From NCBI GenBank assembly GCA_013619035.1, contig JABXKX010000421.1, positions 1 to 10,867 on the forward strand: a stretch of DNA of 10,867 bases, in the 5' to 3' direction. The stretch comes from Peptostreptococcaceae bacterium (lineage in GTDB: Bacteria > Bacillota_A > Clostridia > Peptostreptococcales > Acidaminobacteraceae). This document shows positions 1 through 6,963 of this stretch, piece after piece. Numbering within the stretch: position 1 is the stretch's first letter; each line of letters starts with the position of its first letter. Position numbers and translations under genes: made by a program. Under the pieces are notes generated by a model that made no database searches, was not told the origin of the DNA, and saw only the letters and a list, made by a program, of their open reading frames with translations.

Positions 1-51
1 ATTTAAAGAAGCAATCTCATTTTCTATAACAACATAAAAATCTTTATTCAT
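1..51 (-). CDS. 5' end of an unidentified gene, truncated by the window edge
   Basis: An ATG at 51..49 opens a frame that runs off the left edge, giving 17 residues: MNKDFYVVIENEIASLN. The start is convincing because a perfect AGGAGG lies at 63..58 with 6-nt spacing, and a consensus -10 box lies just upstream. The product cannot be identified from 17 residues. The pattern 'IENEIASLN' faintly resembles the first helix of RpiR-type HTH regulators, but that is only a guess. It does not look like a carbamate kinase N-terminus, which normally carries a glycine-rich ALGGNA-like motif near residue 10. The gene lies downstream of aguD in the same direction, but a hairpin and its own promoter separate them, so it is probably its own transcription unit. 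Confidence 0.7.
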   Translation of the reverse strand, partial: MNKDFYVVIENEIASLN

Positions 52-57
52 ATGGTA

Positions 58-80
58 CCTCCTATGATAATCTTATTATA
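58..80 (-). promoter_or_regulatory. Promoter -10 box and ribosome binding site of the truncated left-edge gene
   Basis: On the minus strand a perfect TATAAT lies at 80..75, followed by AGGAGG at 63..58. Transcription would start near 68, leaving a leader of only about 17 nt. No good -35 hexamer is visible; the best is TTTATG, 17 bp upstream. Confidence 0.5.
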
Positions 81-110
81 TTACAAAATGAGAACTTCAT
101 AAACTAATTA

Positions 111-142
111 ATAAGGTGATTTAGCAAGCTAAACCACCTTAT
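111..142 (-). terminator. Hairpin terminator or attenuator after aguD
   Basis: A 15-bp inverted repeat (ATAAGGTGGTTTAGC with its complement, one G-U pair in the minus-strand RNA) is separated by only TT, so the real loop is CUUG. It begins 2 nt after the aguD stop codon. The sequence that follows on the minus strand (TAATTAGTTTATG) is AU-rich but lacks a proper U-run, so termination may be partial. Confidence 0.6.
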
Positions 143-144
143 CC

Positions 145-1545
145 TTAACTTGTTTTATTAACTCTATCTTCAATAGATATTTTTTCTTTCTTCCCTTGTT
201 TTAATATAATGAGTTCACCCACTATGATTGATATAATAACACCACCAACCACTGGTATAGTATACGCCCAATCAATTGCATATCCAGGAACCCACACAAA
301 CAACATAATCGTAATCATTATGACTGCTGACATACCGACTGCAAAAATCTTTGCTACTAAATCGCTTCCAGGGAATCTAAATGGTCTTTCTATATGTTTG
401 TCTATTTTTCTTAATTTTACAAATGCAAATACCAATATAACGTATGGCATTAAGAATAACATTGAGCTAAATTCAAATAACATCCAGAATAAAGTTTCTG
501 ATGAACTTGCCATAAATCCATATAATACAATAACAAATGTTGAAACACATCCAGTCATAAGTAAAGCACCCACTGGGGATTCGTTTTTATTGTATTTTGC
601 AAATATTTTCGGCATCTCTCCTGCTTCTGCAGCCTCAGCCACAACAAATGCAGATCCCAATGTCCAAGACTGAATTTGAGTGATCAATGTCGCAGTAAAT
701 AAAGCACCGATTGTTAAAACAATAACTTTTCCAAGCAAACCACTACCAAATACGATAATAAATGCATCTACAAATCCTTCAACGACACCAACATTCTCAA
801 CTGGTATAATGCATAAAATCGCTATAGAACACACGATGTAAACAAATGACATTGTGATTGCTCCTGAAATAACTGATTTTGGTACATCTTTCTTTGGATT
901 GTCAAATTTATGTACATTACCAAGGATAATTTCTAAACCACACATATTGTAAACAACCACTGGTAAAAAGTCTAAGCCTTGTTTTAAGTCAGGCATTAAA
1001 CCACCAAATGTAATCTGAGTAGCTGCGCCTTTTGTAACGGTATAATATATAGCTGCTAAAACCAAACAAATCGGTAAAATCAGTTTAATAATACCTGAGA
1101 TTAAATTTAAAGTACTGCTTTCTTCCGTTGATAAACTACTGATGTATATAACAATCCATGAGAGAATAACTCCCCCAATTACATTAAACATCAATCCCGC
1201 TTCGGGATATACTAATTGAGCCAGTATACCTGTGATAAAAATAATGGTTGCAGGCATCCATAAAGCGGCATTAATCCAATATAACCAAGAGGTTCTTGAA
1301 GCCCACTTTGCTCCAAAAGCTCTTTTAATCCACCCATAAATGCCACCTTTATCAGGATAAGTTGCACCTAATTCAGCAACTATAAATCCCATTGGGACAA
1401 AAAACATAATTGCTAATATAATATACCATGAGAAGACTTGAGCCCCCATATTGGCTGAAGAAGCAATTGTATCTAAAAATAACATCGATGATATAACACC
1501 GAAAAATACTGTAAAACCTCCAATACCTTTTTTCTTCACTTCCAT
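145..1545 (-). CDS. aguD: Agmatine/putrescine antiporter, APC superfamily
   Basis: A 466-residue, very hydrophobic protein with about 12 predicted membrane helices, the usual size for amino acid-polyamine-organocation (APC) transporters. Visible landmarks are the conserved loop AELGATYPDKGGIYGW (57-72) after helix 2, the helix-6 region YNMCGLEIIL (199-208), and the following loop NPKKDVPKSV (216-225). All are typical of the glutamate/GABA and polyamine antiporter branch. Overall sequence resembles enterococcal AguD as I know it. The expected role is 1:1 exchange of extracellular agmatine for cytoplasmic putrescine at the membrane. The substrate is inferred mainly from the neighbouring aguA and aguB; the fold alone would also allow another amino acid/amine exchanger. 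It starts 3 bp after the aguA stop. Its ribosome binding site (AGAAGGGAG) lies inside the end of aguA, so the two genes are surely co-transcribed and probably translationally coupled. Confidence 0.85.
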   Translation of the reverse strand: MEVKKKGIGGFTVFFGVISSMLFLDTIASSANMGAQVFSWYIILAIMFFVPMGFIVAELGATYPDKGGIYGWIKRAFGAKWASRTSWLYWINAALWMPATIIFITGILAQLVYPEAGLMFNVIGGVILSWIVIYISSLSTEESSTLNLISGIIKLILPICLVLAAIYYTVTKGAATQITFGGLMPDLKQGLDFLPVVVYNMCGLEIILGNVHKFDNPKKDVPKSVISGAITMSFVYIVCSIAILCIIPVENVGVVEGFVDAFIIVFGSGLLGKVIVLTIGALFTATLITQIQSWTLGSAFVVAEAAEAGEMPKIFAKYNKNESPVGALLMTGCVSTFVIVLYGFMASSSETLFWMLFEFSSMLFLMPYVILVFAFVKLRKIDKHIERPFRFPGSDLVAKIFAVGMSAVIMITIMLFVWVPGYAIDWAYTIPVVGGVIISIIVGELIILKQGKKEKISIEDRVNKTS

Positions 1546-1548
1546 AGT

Positions 1549-2655
1549 TTACTCCCTTCTAGCAGGTTGTTGTTGAGTGATACAATGAATATTACCACCA
1601 CCTAAAATAATTTCTCGTGCATAAATTGTTTCAATTAACCTATCTGGAAATACTGTTTGTAAAATTTCGATTGCTAATTTATCATGTTTCTCATCACCGA
1701 AAATCGGTAAAATAATTGCTCCATTTGCTATGTAAAAATTGGCATAAGAAGCTGCTTGTCGATCCCCTTCCATTCTTGGCAAAGTCCCATCAACAGAATC
1801 AACACCATCTGCTTCCTCTTTTGTTACAATCACATGATCAGGAATATGAAGTTTAACCACTTCTATAACCCTACCTTTTGAATCCACTTCATTACTTAAA
1901 ACATCATAAGCTGCTTTTGAGTACTCATATTGTGGATCTGTTTCATCATCCGTCCATGCTAAAGCCACAACACCAGGTGCACAGTAATGAATTATATTAT
2001 CGACGTGTTCGTTTGTTTCATCTAAATAAATACCATTTTTTAACCAAATGATTTTACTGATATTTAAGTAGTCTTTAAGATATGTTTCTATTTCTTCTTT
2101 TGATAAATCCGGATTTCTACTTTCATCTAGTAAACATGCTTCAGTTACAATACATGTACCTTCACCATCAACGTGTATCGAACCACCTTCTAATATGAAT
2201 GATTCCAATTTGTAGTAATCTAAATTCTCAACATTTGCTACCTTTCTAGCAATTTTATCATCTTTATCCCAAGGGAAATAAAGACCATCTAATAATCCTC
2301 CCCAAGCATTAAATCGCCAATCAACAGCTCTGATATCTCCTGTATCATTAATCACAAAAGTAGGACCAACATCTCTCATCCAAGCATCATCATTTGATAC
2401 TTCTACAACTCTAATATCAGATGGTAAAAGCTCTCTTGCTACATTGTATTGTTTGTCAGATACACACATGGTAACAGGTTCATACTTTGAAATTATTTTT
2501 GCCACTTCAATAAAAGCGGCTTGAGCAGGTTTTGCCCCAAGTCTCCAATTATCTGTCCTTTCAGGCCAGATCATCCAACACCCTTCATGTTTTTCAAACT
2601 CTCCAGGCATTCTGAATCCATCTTTTCTTGGCGTGCTCAGTATATTCTTACTCAT
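1549..2655 (-). CDS. aguA: Agmatine deiminase (EC 3.5.3.12)
   Basis: A 368-residue protein, the standard length for this cytoplasmic enzyme of the peptidyl-arginine deiminase/guanidino-group-modifying superfamily. It hydrolyses agmatine to N-carbamoylputrescine and ammonia. Family motifs appear in order: [14 protein letters not shown] (88-101) with substrate-binding Asp95; [12 protein letters not shown] (155-166); NEHVDN (215-220) with catalytic His217; and [13 protein letters not shown] (352-364) with nucleophile Cys358, close to Cys357 of the Enterococcus faecalis enzyme. The catalytic set is complete, so the gene should be active. The start at 2655 is supported by AGGGGG 8-13 nt upstream. 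It is the first gene of an aguA-aguD operon and is divergent from aguB. A possible short leader ORF ends inside its ribosome binding site. Confidence 0.95.
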   Translation of the reverse strand: MSKNILSTPRKDGFRMPGEFEKHEGCWMIWPERTDNWRLGAKPAQAAFIEVAKIISKYEPVTMCVSDKQYNVARELLPSDIRVVEVSNDDAWMRDVGPTFVINDTGDIRAVDWRFNAWGGLLDGLYFPWDKDDKIARKVANVENLDYYKLESFILEGGSIHVDGEGTCIVTEACLLDESRNPDLSKEEIETYLKDYLNISKIIWLKNGIYLDETNEHVDNIIHYCAPGVVALAWTDDETDPQYEYSKAAYDVLSNEVDSKGRVIEVVKLHIPDHVIVTKEEADGVDSVDGTLPRMEGDRQAASYANFYIANGAIILPIFGDEKHDKLAIEILQTVFPDRLIETIYAREIILGGGNIHCITQQQPARRE

Positions 2656-2695
2656 TTATTTTACCCCCTAATAAAATTCTCAGTGAGATTGATTT

Positions 2696-2710
2696 GCAAA
2701 ATAAACTCCT
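2696..2710 (+). repeat. 15-bp direct repeat, left copy
   Basis: GCAAAATAAACTCCT is repeated exactly at 2941-2955, 245 bp away and in the same orientation, so the two copies flank the operator array. On the minus strand this copy supplies AGGAG within the aguA leader. Confidence 0.75.
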
Positions 2711-2729
2711 GAATAATTTTGTCTCTTTA

Positions 2730-2738
2730 ATCTTAACA
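2730..2738 (-). promoter_or_regulatory. Candidate extended -10 promoter for aguA
   Basis: On the minus strand TGTTAAGAT (TG-N-TAAGAT, 4 of 6 to TATAAT with the extended TG) would start transcription near 2723, giving a leader of about 68 nt. No -35 hexamer sits at 17 bp; TTGAAT lies 22 bp away, which is too far. This would fit a promoter that needs an activator bound to the upstream array. Confidence 0.3.
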
Positions 2739-2773
2739 CAGGTTTTATTCATGGAATATTCAAATAAATCATT

Positions 2774-2890
2774 TAGAATTCCGTTACACGTTTTAGAACA
2801 TCGTTACATATCAGGTAACAATGTTACAAACAAATTGTAACACCGTTACTCAATATGTAAAAATCAGTTATCTCCGAAAGATGGTTACAG
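2774..2890. promoter_or_regulatory. Array of about six GTTAC-type operator sites
   Basis: The core GTTA(C) occurs in the same orientation at 2783, 2803, 2823, 2845, 2867 (GTTAT) and 2884, spaced 20, 20, 22, 22 and 17 bp. Two copies are perfect palindromes GTAAC-N3-GTTAC (2815-2827 and 2837-2849). A third has GTAA-N6-GTTA (2857-2870). The first two share an imperfect left half, TTTAGAA. Spacing of about two helical turns puts all sites on one face of the DNA. The array lies upstream of both candidate promoters, which is activator geometry. The protein that binds it is unknown. Confidence 0.6.
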
Positions 2891-2895
2891 AAAGT

Positions 2896-2923
2896 TTGAA
2901 TAGACTTTATCCTGCAATTAAAT
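2896..2923 (+). promoter_or_regulatory. Candidate promoter for aguB
   Basis: TTGAAT (2896-2901) and TTAAAT (2918-2923) are separated by 16 bp. Each matches consensus at 4 or 5 positions. Transcription would begin near 2930, giving a leader of about 47 nt. The last site of the upstream array (2884-2888) lies directly against the -35 box. Confidence 0.35.
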
Positions 2924-2940
2924 CATGTTAGTCTGATAGT

Positions 2941-2955
2941 GCAAAATAAACTCCT
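2941..2955 (+). repeat. 15-bp direct repeat, right copy
   Basis: This is an exact second copy of GCAAAATAAACTCCT, in the aguB leader. Its CTCCT (2951-2955) is complementary to AGGAG (2966-2970) of the aguB ribosome binding site, with a 10-nt gap. A weak 5-bp stem could therefore mask the site. Confidence 0.75.
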
Positions 2956-2976
2956 CCAAAACTAAAGGAGATTTTT

Positions 2977-4017
2977 ATGAGAAACAACAATGCACCATTA
3001 AAACATTTAATTGACAATATTGACTTCAGTAAAGAAGAACTTTTAGACATTCTTGAGTTAACTAAGATGTTAAAAGAAGCTTATTTCCAAGGTGCAGTAC
3101 CACAACTATTAAAAGGCAGTTCACTTGCGATGATTTTTGAAGAACCATCTACAAGAACAAGAGTATCATTTGAAAATGCCATGACAGAATTAGGTGGACA
3201 TGCACTTTATTTAGCACCTGGCCAAATACATTTCGGAAGTCATGAAGCCATTCAAGATACAGCTAAAATCCTATCAAGTATGTGTAGTGGGATTATGTTT
3301 AGAACCAAAGAACATGAAACGATTCTTAACTTTGCAAAACATGCATATGTACCAGTTCTGAATGCAATGACTTATTATAACCATCCAACACAAGGCATTT
3401 GTGATATCTTTACGATGATTGAACATATGCCTGAAGGCAAAAAACTTGAAGATTTACACATTGTATTTGCAGGTGACTCATCTGATACAGGTATCATGGC
3501 TATGGAAACTGCTCATCTTTGTGCCGCATTAGGATTAAGATATACAATAGCATCTCCAAAACAATACTCATTAATGGCTTCTGAAATAGAATTGGTCAAT
3601 AATAAGATGAAAGAAACTGGCGGGACATTTAGAATCACTGAAGATATTGATGATGCGGTTAAGGATGCTGATTTTATCATTCCTGACGTATGGACATACT
3701 ATGGTTATGAAGATGAAGAAGAAGATAGAATGGCTGCTTTTAGTCCTAAATATCAGCTCAATATGTCTTTATTAGAAAAAGCACCTGATCATTGTAAAGC
3801 TCTTCATTGTTTACCTGCTAATCGAGATGTTGAAATTACAAGCGAAGTAATGGATCATCCTGAAAGATCTATCGTCTTCCAAGAGGCTGAAAATAGATTA
3901 CATGTAGAAAGAGCACTTTTAGCTTGGTTCTTATATCCAAGACAAAAGAAAGCAAGTACAGCACTGAAACAGTACCACGAAGGAAGAATTGTTGACTTCC
4001 TAGAAAAAAATCAGTAA
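2977..4017 (+). CDS. aguB: Putrescine carbamoyltransferase (EC 2.1.3.6)
   Basis: A 346-residue cytoplasmic transcarbamylase, similar to the E. faecalis enzyme in length and sequence as I know it. It phosphorolyses N-carbamoylputrescine to putrescine and carbamoyl phosphate. The carbamoyl-phosphate site is intact: EPSTRTR (56-62), HPTQ (136-139) and HCLPA (277-281). The loop after DVW (237-239) reads TYYGYEDEEEDR instead of the DxxxSMG loop of ornithine carbamoyltransferase; absence of SMG and presence of a Y-G-Y-E type loop is the mark of the putrescine-specific branch. The downstream segment FSPKYQLN also fits that branch. AAAGGAG with 6-nt spacing supports the start, and the gene ends in tandem stops (TAATAA). 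It is transcribed alone, away from aguA-aguD, whereas in Enterococcus all agu genes are co-directional. Ornithine carbamoyltransferase is the main alternative and is unlikely. Confidence 0.92.
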   Translation: MRNNNAPLKHLIDNIDFSKEELLDILELTKMLKEAYFQGAVPQLLKGSSLAMIFEEPSTRTRVSFENAMTELGGHALYLAPGQIHFGSHEAIQDTAKILSSMCSGIMFRTKEHETILNFAKHAYVPVLNAMTYYNHPTQGICDIFTMIEHMPEGKKLEDLHIVFAGDSSDTGIMAMETAHLCAALGLRYTIASPKQYSLMASEIELVNNKMKETGGTFRITEDIDDAVKDADFIIPDVWTYYGYEDEEEDRMAAFSPKYQLNMSLLEKAPDHCKALHCLPANRDVEITSEVMDHPERSIVFQEAENRLHVERALLAWFLYPRQKKASTALKQYHEGRIVDFLEKNQ

Positions 4018-4057
4018 TAAATATCTTTAGGGATATTCATTAAATAGACTTACTGTA

Positions 4058-4088
4058 GAAAGAGACGAATCGTTGATTCGTCTCTTTC
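4058..4088 (+). terminator. Strong hairpin downstream of aguB
   Basis: A perfect 14-bp stem (GAAAGAGACGAATC with its complement) encloses a 3-nt loop, GTT, 40 nt after the aguB stop. No U-run follows immediately; a TTTTT lies about 15 nt further on. It is probably the aguB 3' end signal or a transcript-stabilising hairpin. A smaller AT-rich stem (AATATC-N6-GATATT, 4020-4037) lies between it and the gene. Confidence 0.55.
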
Positions 4089-4109
4089 ATCGCTCTCAAT
4101 AATTTTTCT

Positions 4110-4144
4110 AAAAAAAAGAAGATCTGGTTAAACCAAATCTTCTT
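4110..4144 (-). terminator. Rho-independent terminator of the mutS2-DUF523 transcript
   Basis: On the minus strand a 13-bp stem (4144-4132 with 4128-4116, one G-U pair, loop UUA) is followed by a run of T down to 4110. The stem begins inside the DUF523 coding sequence, and the TAA stop codon falls in the loop region, so terminator and gene end are overlapped. Confidence 0.8.
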
Positions 4145-4553
4145 CATTAATAACTTTTATAGACTCTTCTTGTAGTCTCTTTGACATCACACCAGATCCA
4201 TTTATCAATGTTCTAGTAAATGTGCCATCATATATTTGATACGTCCCACAAGATGGACTTTTAGATTTCAGTATTGCTTCTTTGACATCATAAAGTGATA
4301 ACAACTTCACTACTTCATCTACACCCTTTAGAAACTCACTGGTCACATTAATTCCAGTTTCCGTTTGAATTGATAAAGGATGTTTGCTCACAATTTCAGC
4401 AGGCTCTCTCGGCGTAGATAAACCACCCATCTGTTCAGGACAAATAGGGATATAAGTTTTATCTTTTAAATAGTTCATAACCTGTTCATCAACTTTTTCT
4501 TTGCCATCATATCGGCAACACAATCCCAATAAACAACTACTCACTAAAATCAT
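4128..4553 (-). CDS. DUF523 family protein (TudS-like iron-sulfur protein)
   Basis: A 141-residue protein, normal length for a stand-alone DUF523 domain. The signature is complete: SSCLLGLCCRYDG (5-17), a central ICPEQ with Cys38 followed by GGLSTPREPAE (43-53), and SPSCG (99-103) with Cys102. In characterised members of this fold, known as 2-thiouracil desulfurases (TudS), three cysteines bind a [4Fe-4S] cluster that removes sulfur from thiolated bases. By position Cys7, Cys38 and Cys102 are the likely ligands here. Whether this protein desulfurises thiouracil is not shown by the sequence. The ATG overlaps the mutS2 stop (TAATG), with AAGGTGA as ribosome binding site inside the mutS2 tail, so its translation is coupled to mutS2. 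Confidence 0.85.
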   Translation of the reverse strand: MILVSSCLLGLCCRYDGKEKVDEQVMNYLKDKTYIPICPEQMGGLSTPREPAEIVSKHPLSIQTETGINVTSEFLKGVDEVVKLLSLYDVKEAILKSKSPSCGTYQIYDGTFTRTLINGSGVMSKRLQEESIKVINEEDLV

Positions 4554-6922
4554 TATTTTTTCACCTTAACAATCGTTACTCCAGCGCCACCTTCACCATA
4601 TTCACCATCTCTAAAAGATGCAATAAGAGAATGTTTCTTGAAATAAACTTTTAGCTTACTCTTTAACACACCCGTACCAACACCATGTATGATTGTTACT
4701 TGATCTAAACCTGACAGCGAAACATCATCTATATAACTGTCTAATTCATAAATTGATTCTTCATAGTTTTTACCCCTTAAATCAACAGAGGTTGATAAAG
4801 TAGCACTTCTAGATTTAAATGATCTCGATGAAGAAAAACTTTTTTCTTTCTTCTCCGCTTTTGTACGACGAATTTGTTTGATATTGACCTTCATCTTCAT
4901 GATACCTATACGAACGGTTAAATCACCTTTATTATCAGGCTTTGACGCCACTTCACCTTTTTGGTCTAAGCTGATCACATAAACAGGTTCACCAACCTTT
5001 AAATCTTTTGGTATATCATCTGATGCCACTTCAACTTTCGAAAGACTTTGATTGGTTTCACCAATACTGTCCTTAAGCTTTTTACGCATCTCTTCTATTC
5101 GTTTATTTGCATCTTTTGTATTTTGAGTTTTCAATCCGCGAAGCTCTTTAATAATTTCATCCGCTTCTTGTTTAGCCTTCTTAAGTATTGAATTGGCTTC
5201 ATCTTTTGCTTTTGTGAGCATCTTATCCTGACGTCGTTCAATTGTATCTCGCTTATCTTGTAATTGATTTTTAAGTTTTTCAGCATCTAAACGCAGTTTG
5301 ATTGCTTCATCTCTTTCAACTTCTGCATCTTTTCTACTGGTTTCAATGCTATTTAAAATATCTTCGAACTCAATATTATTGTTATCTACGAGTGCTCTTG
5401 CATTATCAATAACATAATCACTAAGACCCAGTTTTTTAGAAATCTCAAAAGCATTTGATTTACCGGGTACACCTATTAAAAGTTTATAGGTTGGCGATAG
5501 AGTATTGATATCAAACTCAACACAGGCATTTTCTATACCTTGTTTTGTAAAAGCAAAATGTTTTAATTCGCTATAGTGAGTTGTTGCTATTGTTCTAATA
5601 CCTCTACAATATAATTCTGATAATATCGCCATAGCAAGTGCAGCACCCTCAGTCGGATCTGTACCGGCTCCAAGTTCATCAAATAATGCCAATGAGTCCT
5701 CATCCATTTCATCTAGAATAGTCACTATATTGGTCATATGCGATGAAAACGTACTTAAACTTTGCTCAATACTTTGTTCATCACCTATATCAGCAAATAC
5801 ATTTGTAAATACAGACATTTCAGTACCATAATCCGCTGGAATATGAAGACCCGATTGAGTCATAAGAACCAATAAACCAACCGTCTTTAAAGTCACTGTT
5901 TTACCACCTGTATTTGGTCCTGTAATCAACAAGGTTGTAAACTCTTTACCCAGCCAGATGTTAGAAGGCACTACCTCTTTAGGATCAATAAATGGATGTC
6001 TAGCATTTCTAAGTCTGATTCGTCTTTCATTGATTAATTTTGGCGCCATACCTCTCATTTCAATGGATAATTTTCCTTTGGCTACGGCAAAATCCACTTG
6101 TTTTAAGATGACTTGATTCATTAAAATTGATTCTTCTACTTCATATATTTCCTGAGTAATTTCTTTTAGAATCTTTTCGATTTCAGCTTTTTCTTTTAGT
6201 TTTAATTCCTTCAAATCATTGTTTAGCTCTACAACTGCCATCGGCTCAATATACAGTGTGTTACCACTACTTGAACGATCATGTACGATACCTTTCAAAT
6301 GACTTTTATGTTCGCTTCTTACAGGTACAACAAATCGATCATCACGAATGGTTACCAAACTATCCTGCAGGTATCTTTGCATTGAATCTGAGGTAATAAT
6401 ATGGTTAAGCTTTGATCTAATCGCTTGATTCTTCTTATCCACTTGACGACGAATATTCGACAAAGCCGAACTGGCTTTATCAGAGATTTCAGTTTCACCA
6501 ATAATAGATATATTGATACGTTCTTCTATATCTCTATAAGCAGATAGTTGTTCTCCAAATTCATGAAAAATAGGATACTTCATATCAGGTATATTACTCT
6601 TTTTGATATGTTGTTTAACCCTTCTCGCCGTTCTAAGTGTATCTGAAACCTGTAATAATTCTCCTGGGTATAAGAAAGATCCAATTGCTGCTCTTTTCAT
6701 ATAAATATCCATTTCAACAAACGGACCTATCGGAAAAGAACCATTGCTTAAAATCATACTATTCATTTCAGTTGTTTCATCTATCCAAGATTTTATTTCA
6801 TCAAAATCTTTTGAAGGTGTTAATTCATCTACTAAAGCTTTTCCTAGTGATGAACTTGCCTTTTCTCTTAATTTATTTTTTATTTTATCAAATTCTAAAA
6901 CTCTTAATGCTCTTTTGTTCAT
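4553..6922 (-). CDS. mutS2: MutS2: MutS-like ATPase with C-terminal Smr endonuclease domain
   Basis: With the start at 6922 the protein has 789 residues, the usual MutS2 length. The N-terminal core and lever region is followed by the ATPase: Walker A GPNTGGKT (335-342), signature region DIGDEQSIEQSLSTFSSH (378-395), Walker B ALFDELGAGTDP (412-423) and ATTHYSELK (446-454). A long charged coiled coil spans about 517-632. A C-terminal Smr domain carries VDLRG (713-717) and HGVGTG (746-751). MutS2 lacks the mismatch-reading domain of MutS. It has been linked to suppression of recombination and, in Bacillus, to handling collided ribosomes. An in-frame ATG at 6961 would add 13 residues but has no ribosome binding site and lies at or before the predicted transcription start. 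The 6922 ATG aligns with the B. subtilis N-terminus, though GGAAGGAG lies 26 nt upstream of it. A GTG at 6946 is a third option. Confidence 0.92.
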   Translation of the reverse strand: MNKRALRVLEFDKIKNKLREKASSSLGKALVDELTPSKDFDEIKSWIDETTEMNSMILSNGSFPIGPFVEMDIYMKRAAIGSFLYPGELLQVSDTLRTARRVKQHIKKSNIPDMKYPIFHEFGEQLSAYRDIEERINISIIGETEISDKASSALSNIRRQVDKKNQAIRSKLNHIITSDSMQRYLQDSLVTIRDDRFVVPVRSEHKSHLKGIVHDRSSSGNTLYIEPMAVVELNNDLKELKLKEKAEIEKILKEITQEIYEVEESILMNQVILKQVDFAVAKGKLSIEMRGMAPKLINERRIRLRNARHPFIDPKEVVPSNIWLGKEFTTLLITGPNTGGKTVTLKTVGLLVLMTQSGLHIPADYGTEMSVFTNVFADIGDEQSIEQSLSTFSSHMTNIVTILDEMDEDSLALFDELGAGTDPTEGAALAMAILSELYCRGIRTIATTHYSELKHFAFTKQGIENACVEFDINTLSPTYKLLIGVPGKSNAFEISKKLGLSDYVIDNARALVDNNNIEFEDILNSIETSRKDAEVERDEAIKLRLDAEKLKNQLQDKRDTIERRQDKMLTKAKDEANSILKKAKQEADEIIKELRGLKTQNTKDANKRIEEMRKKLKDSIGETNQSLSKVEVASDDIPKDLKVGEPVYVISLDQKGEVASKPDNKGDLTVRIGIMKMKVNIKQIRRTKAEKKEKSFSSSRSFKSRSATLSTSVDLRGKNYEESIYELDSYIDDVSLSGLDQVTIIHGVGTGVLKSKLKVYFKKHSLIASFRDGEYGEGGAGVTIVKVKK

Positions 6923-6963
6923 AATCACATATGCGGTCTCAACCACATCTCCTTCCATCATTA

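Larger units (their letters stand above)
2656..2976. other. Divergent aguA/aguB intergenic control region (321 bp, no gene)
   Basis: This is the longest non-coding stretch in the window. From left to right it holds the aguA leader (2656 to about 2723), a candidate minus-strand promoter (2730-2738), an array of GTTAC-type sites (2774-2890), a weak plus-strand promoter (2896-2923), and the aguB leader with its ribosome binding site (2964-2970). A 15-bp direct repeat occurs at both ends (2696-2710 and 2941-2955). No convincing protein-coding gene lies here; an open plus-strand frame across 2628-2840 has no ribosome binding site and overlaps aguA. Confidence 0.8.

Noticed and set aside
209..673. 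Plus-strand open frame of 154 codons inside aguD
   Set aside because: It is antisense to a clear 12-helix transporter, has no ribosome binding site and no recognisable domain.
2678..2688. TCTCAGTGAGA palindrome in the aguA leader
   Set aside because: A central single base leaves at most a 4-bp hairpin, and no second copy was seen; too short to call an operator.
2521..2840. Plus-strand open frames overlapping the aguA start and spacer
   Set aside because: No ribosome binding site, low-complexity composition, and they run through aguA and the operator array.
2837..2850. Catabolite response element (cre) at the second palindrome
   Set aside because: The central CG is not at the required position of the cre consensus, so the match is poor.
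2774..2890. Reading the GTTAC array as plasmid-type iterons or a CRISPR array
   Set aside because: Only the 5-6 bp cores are conserved rather than full 20-bp units, and the array sits between divergent metabolic genes with no rep or cas gene.
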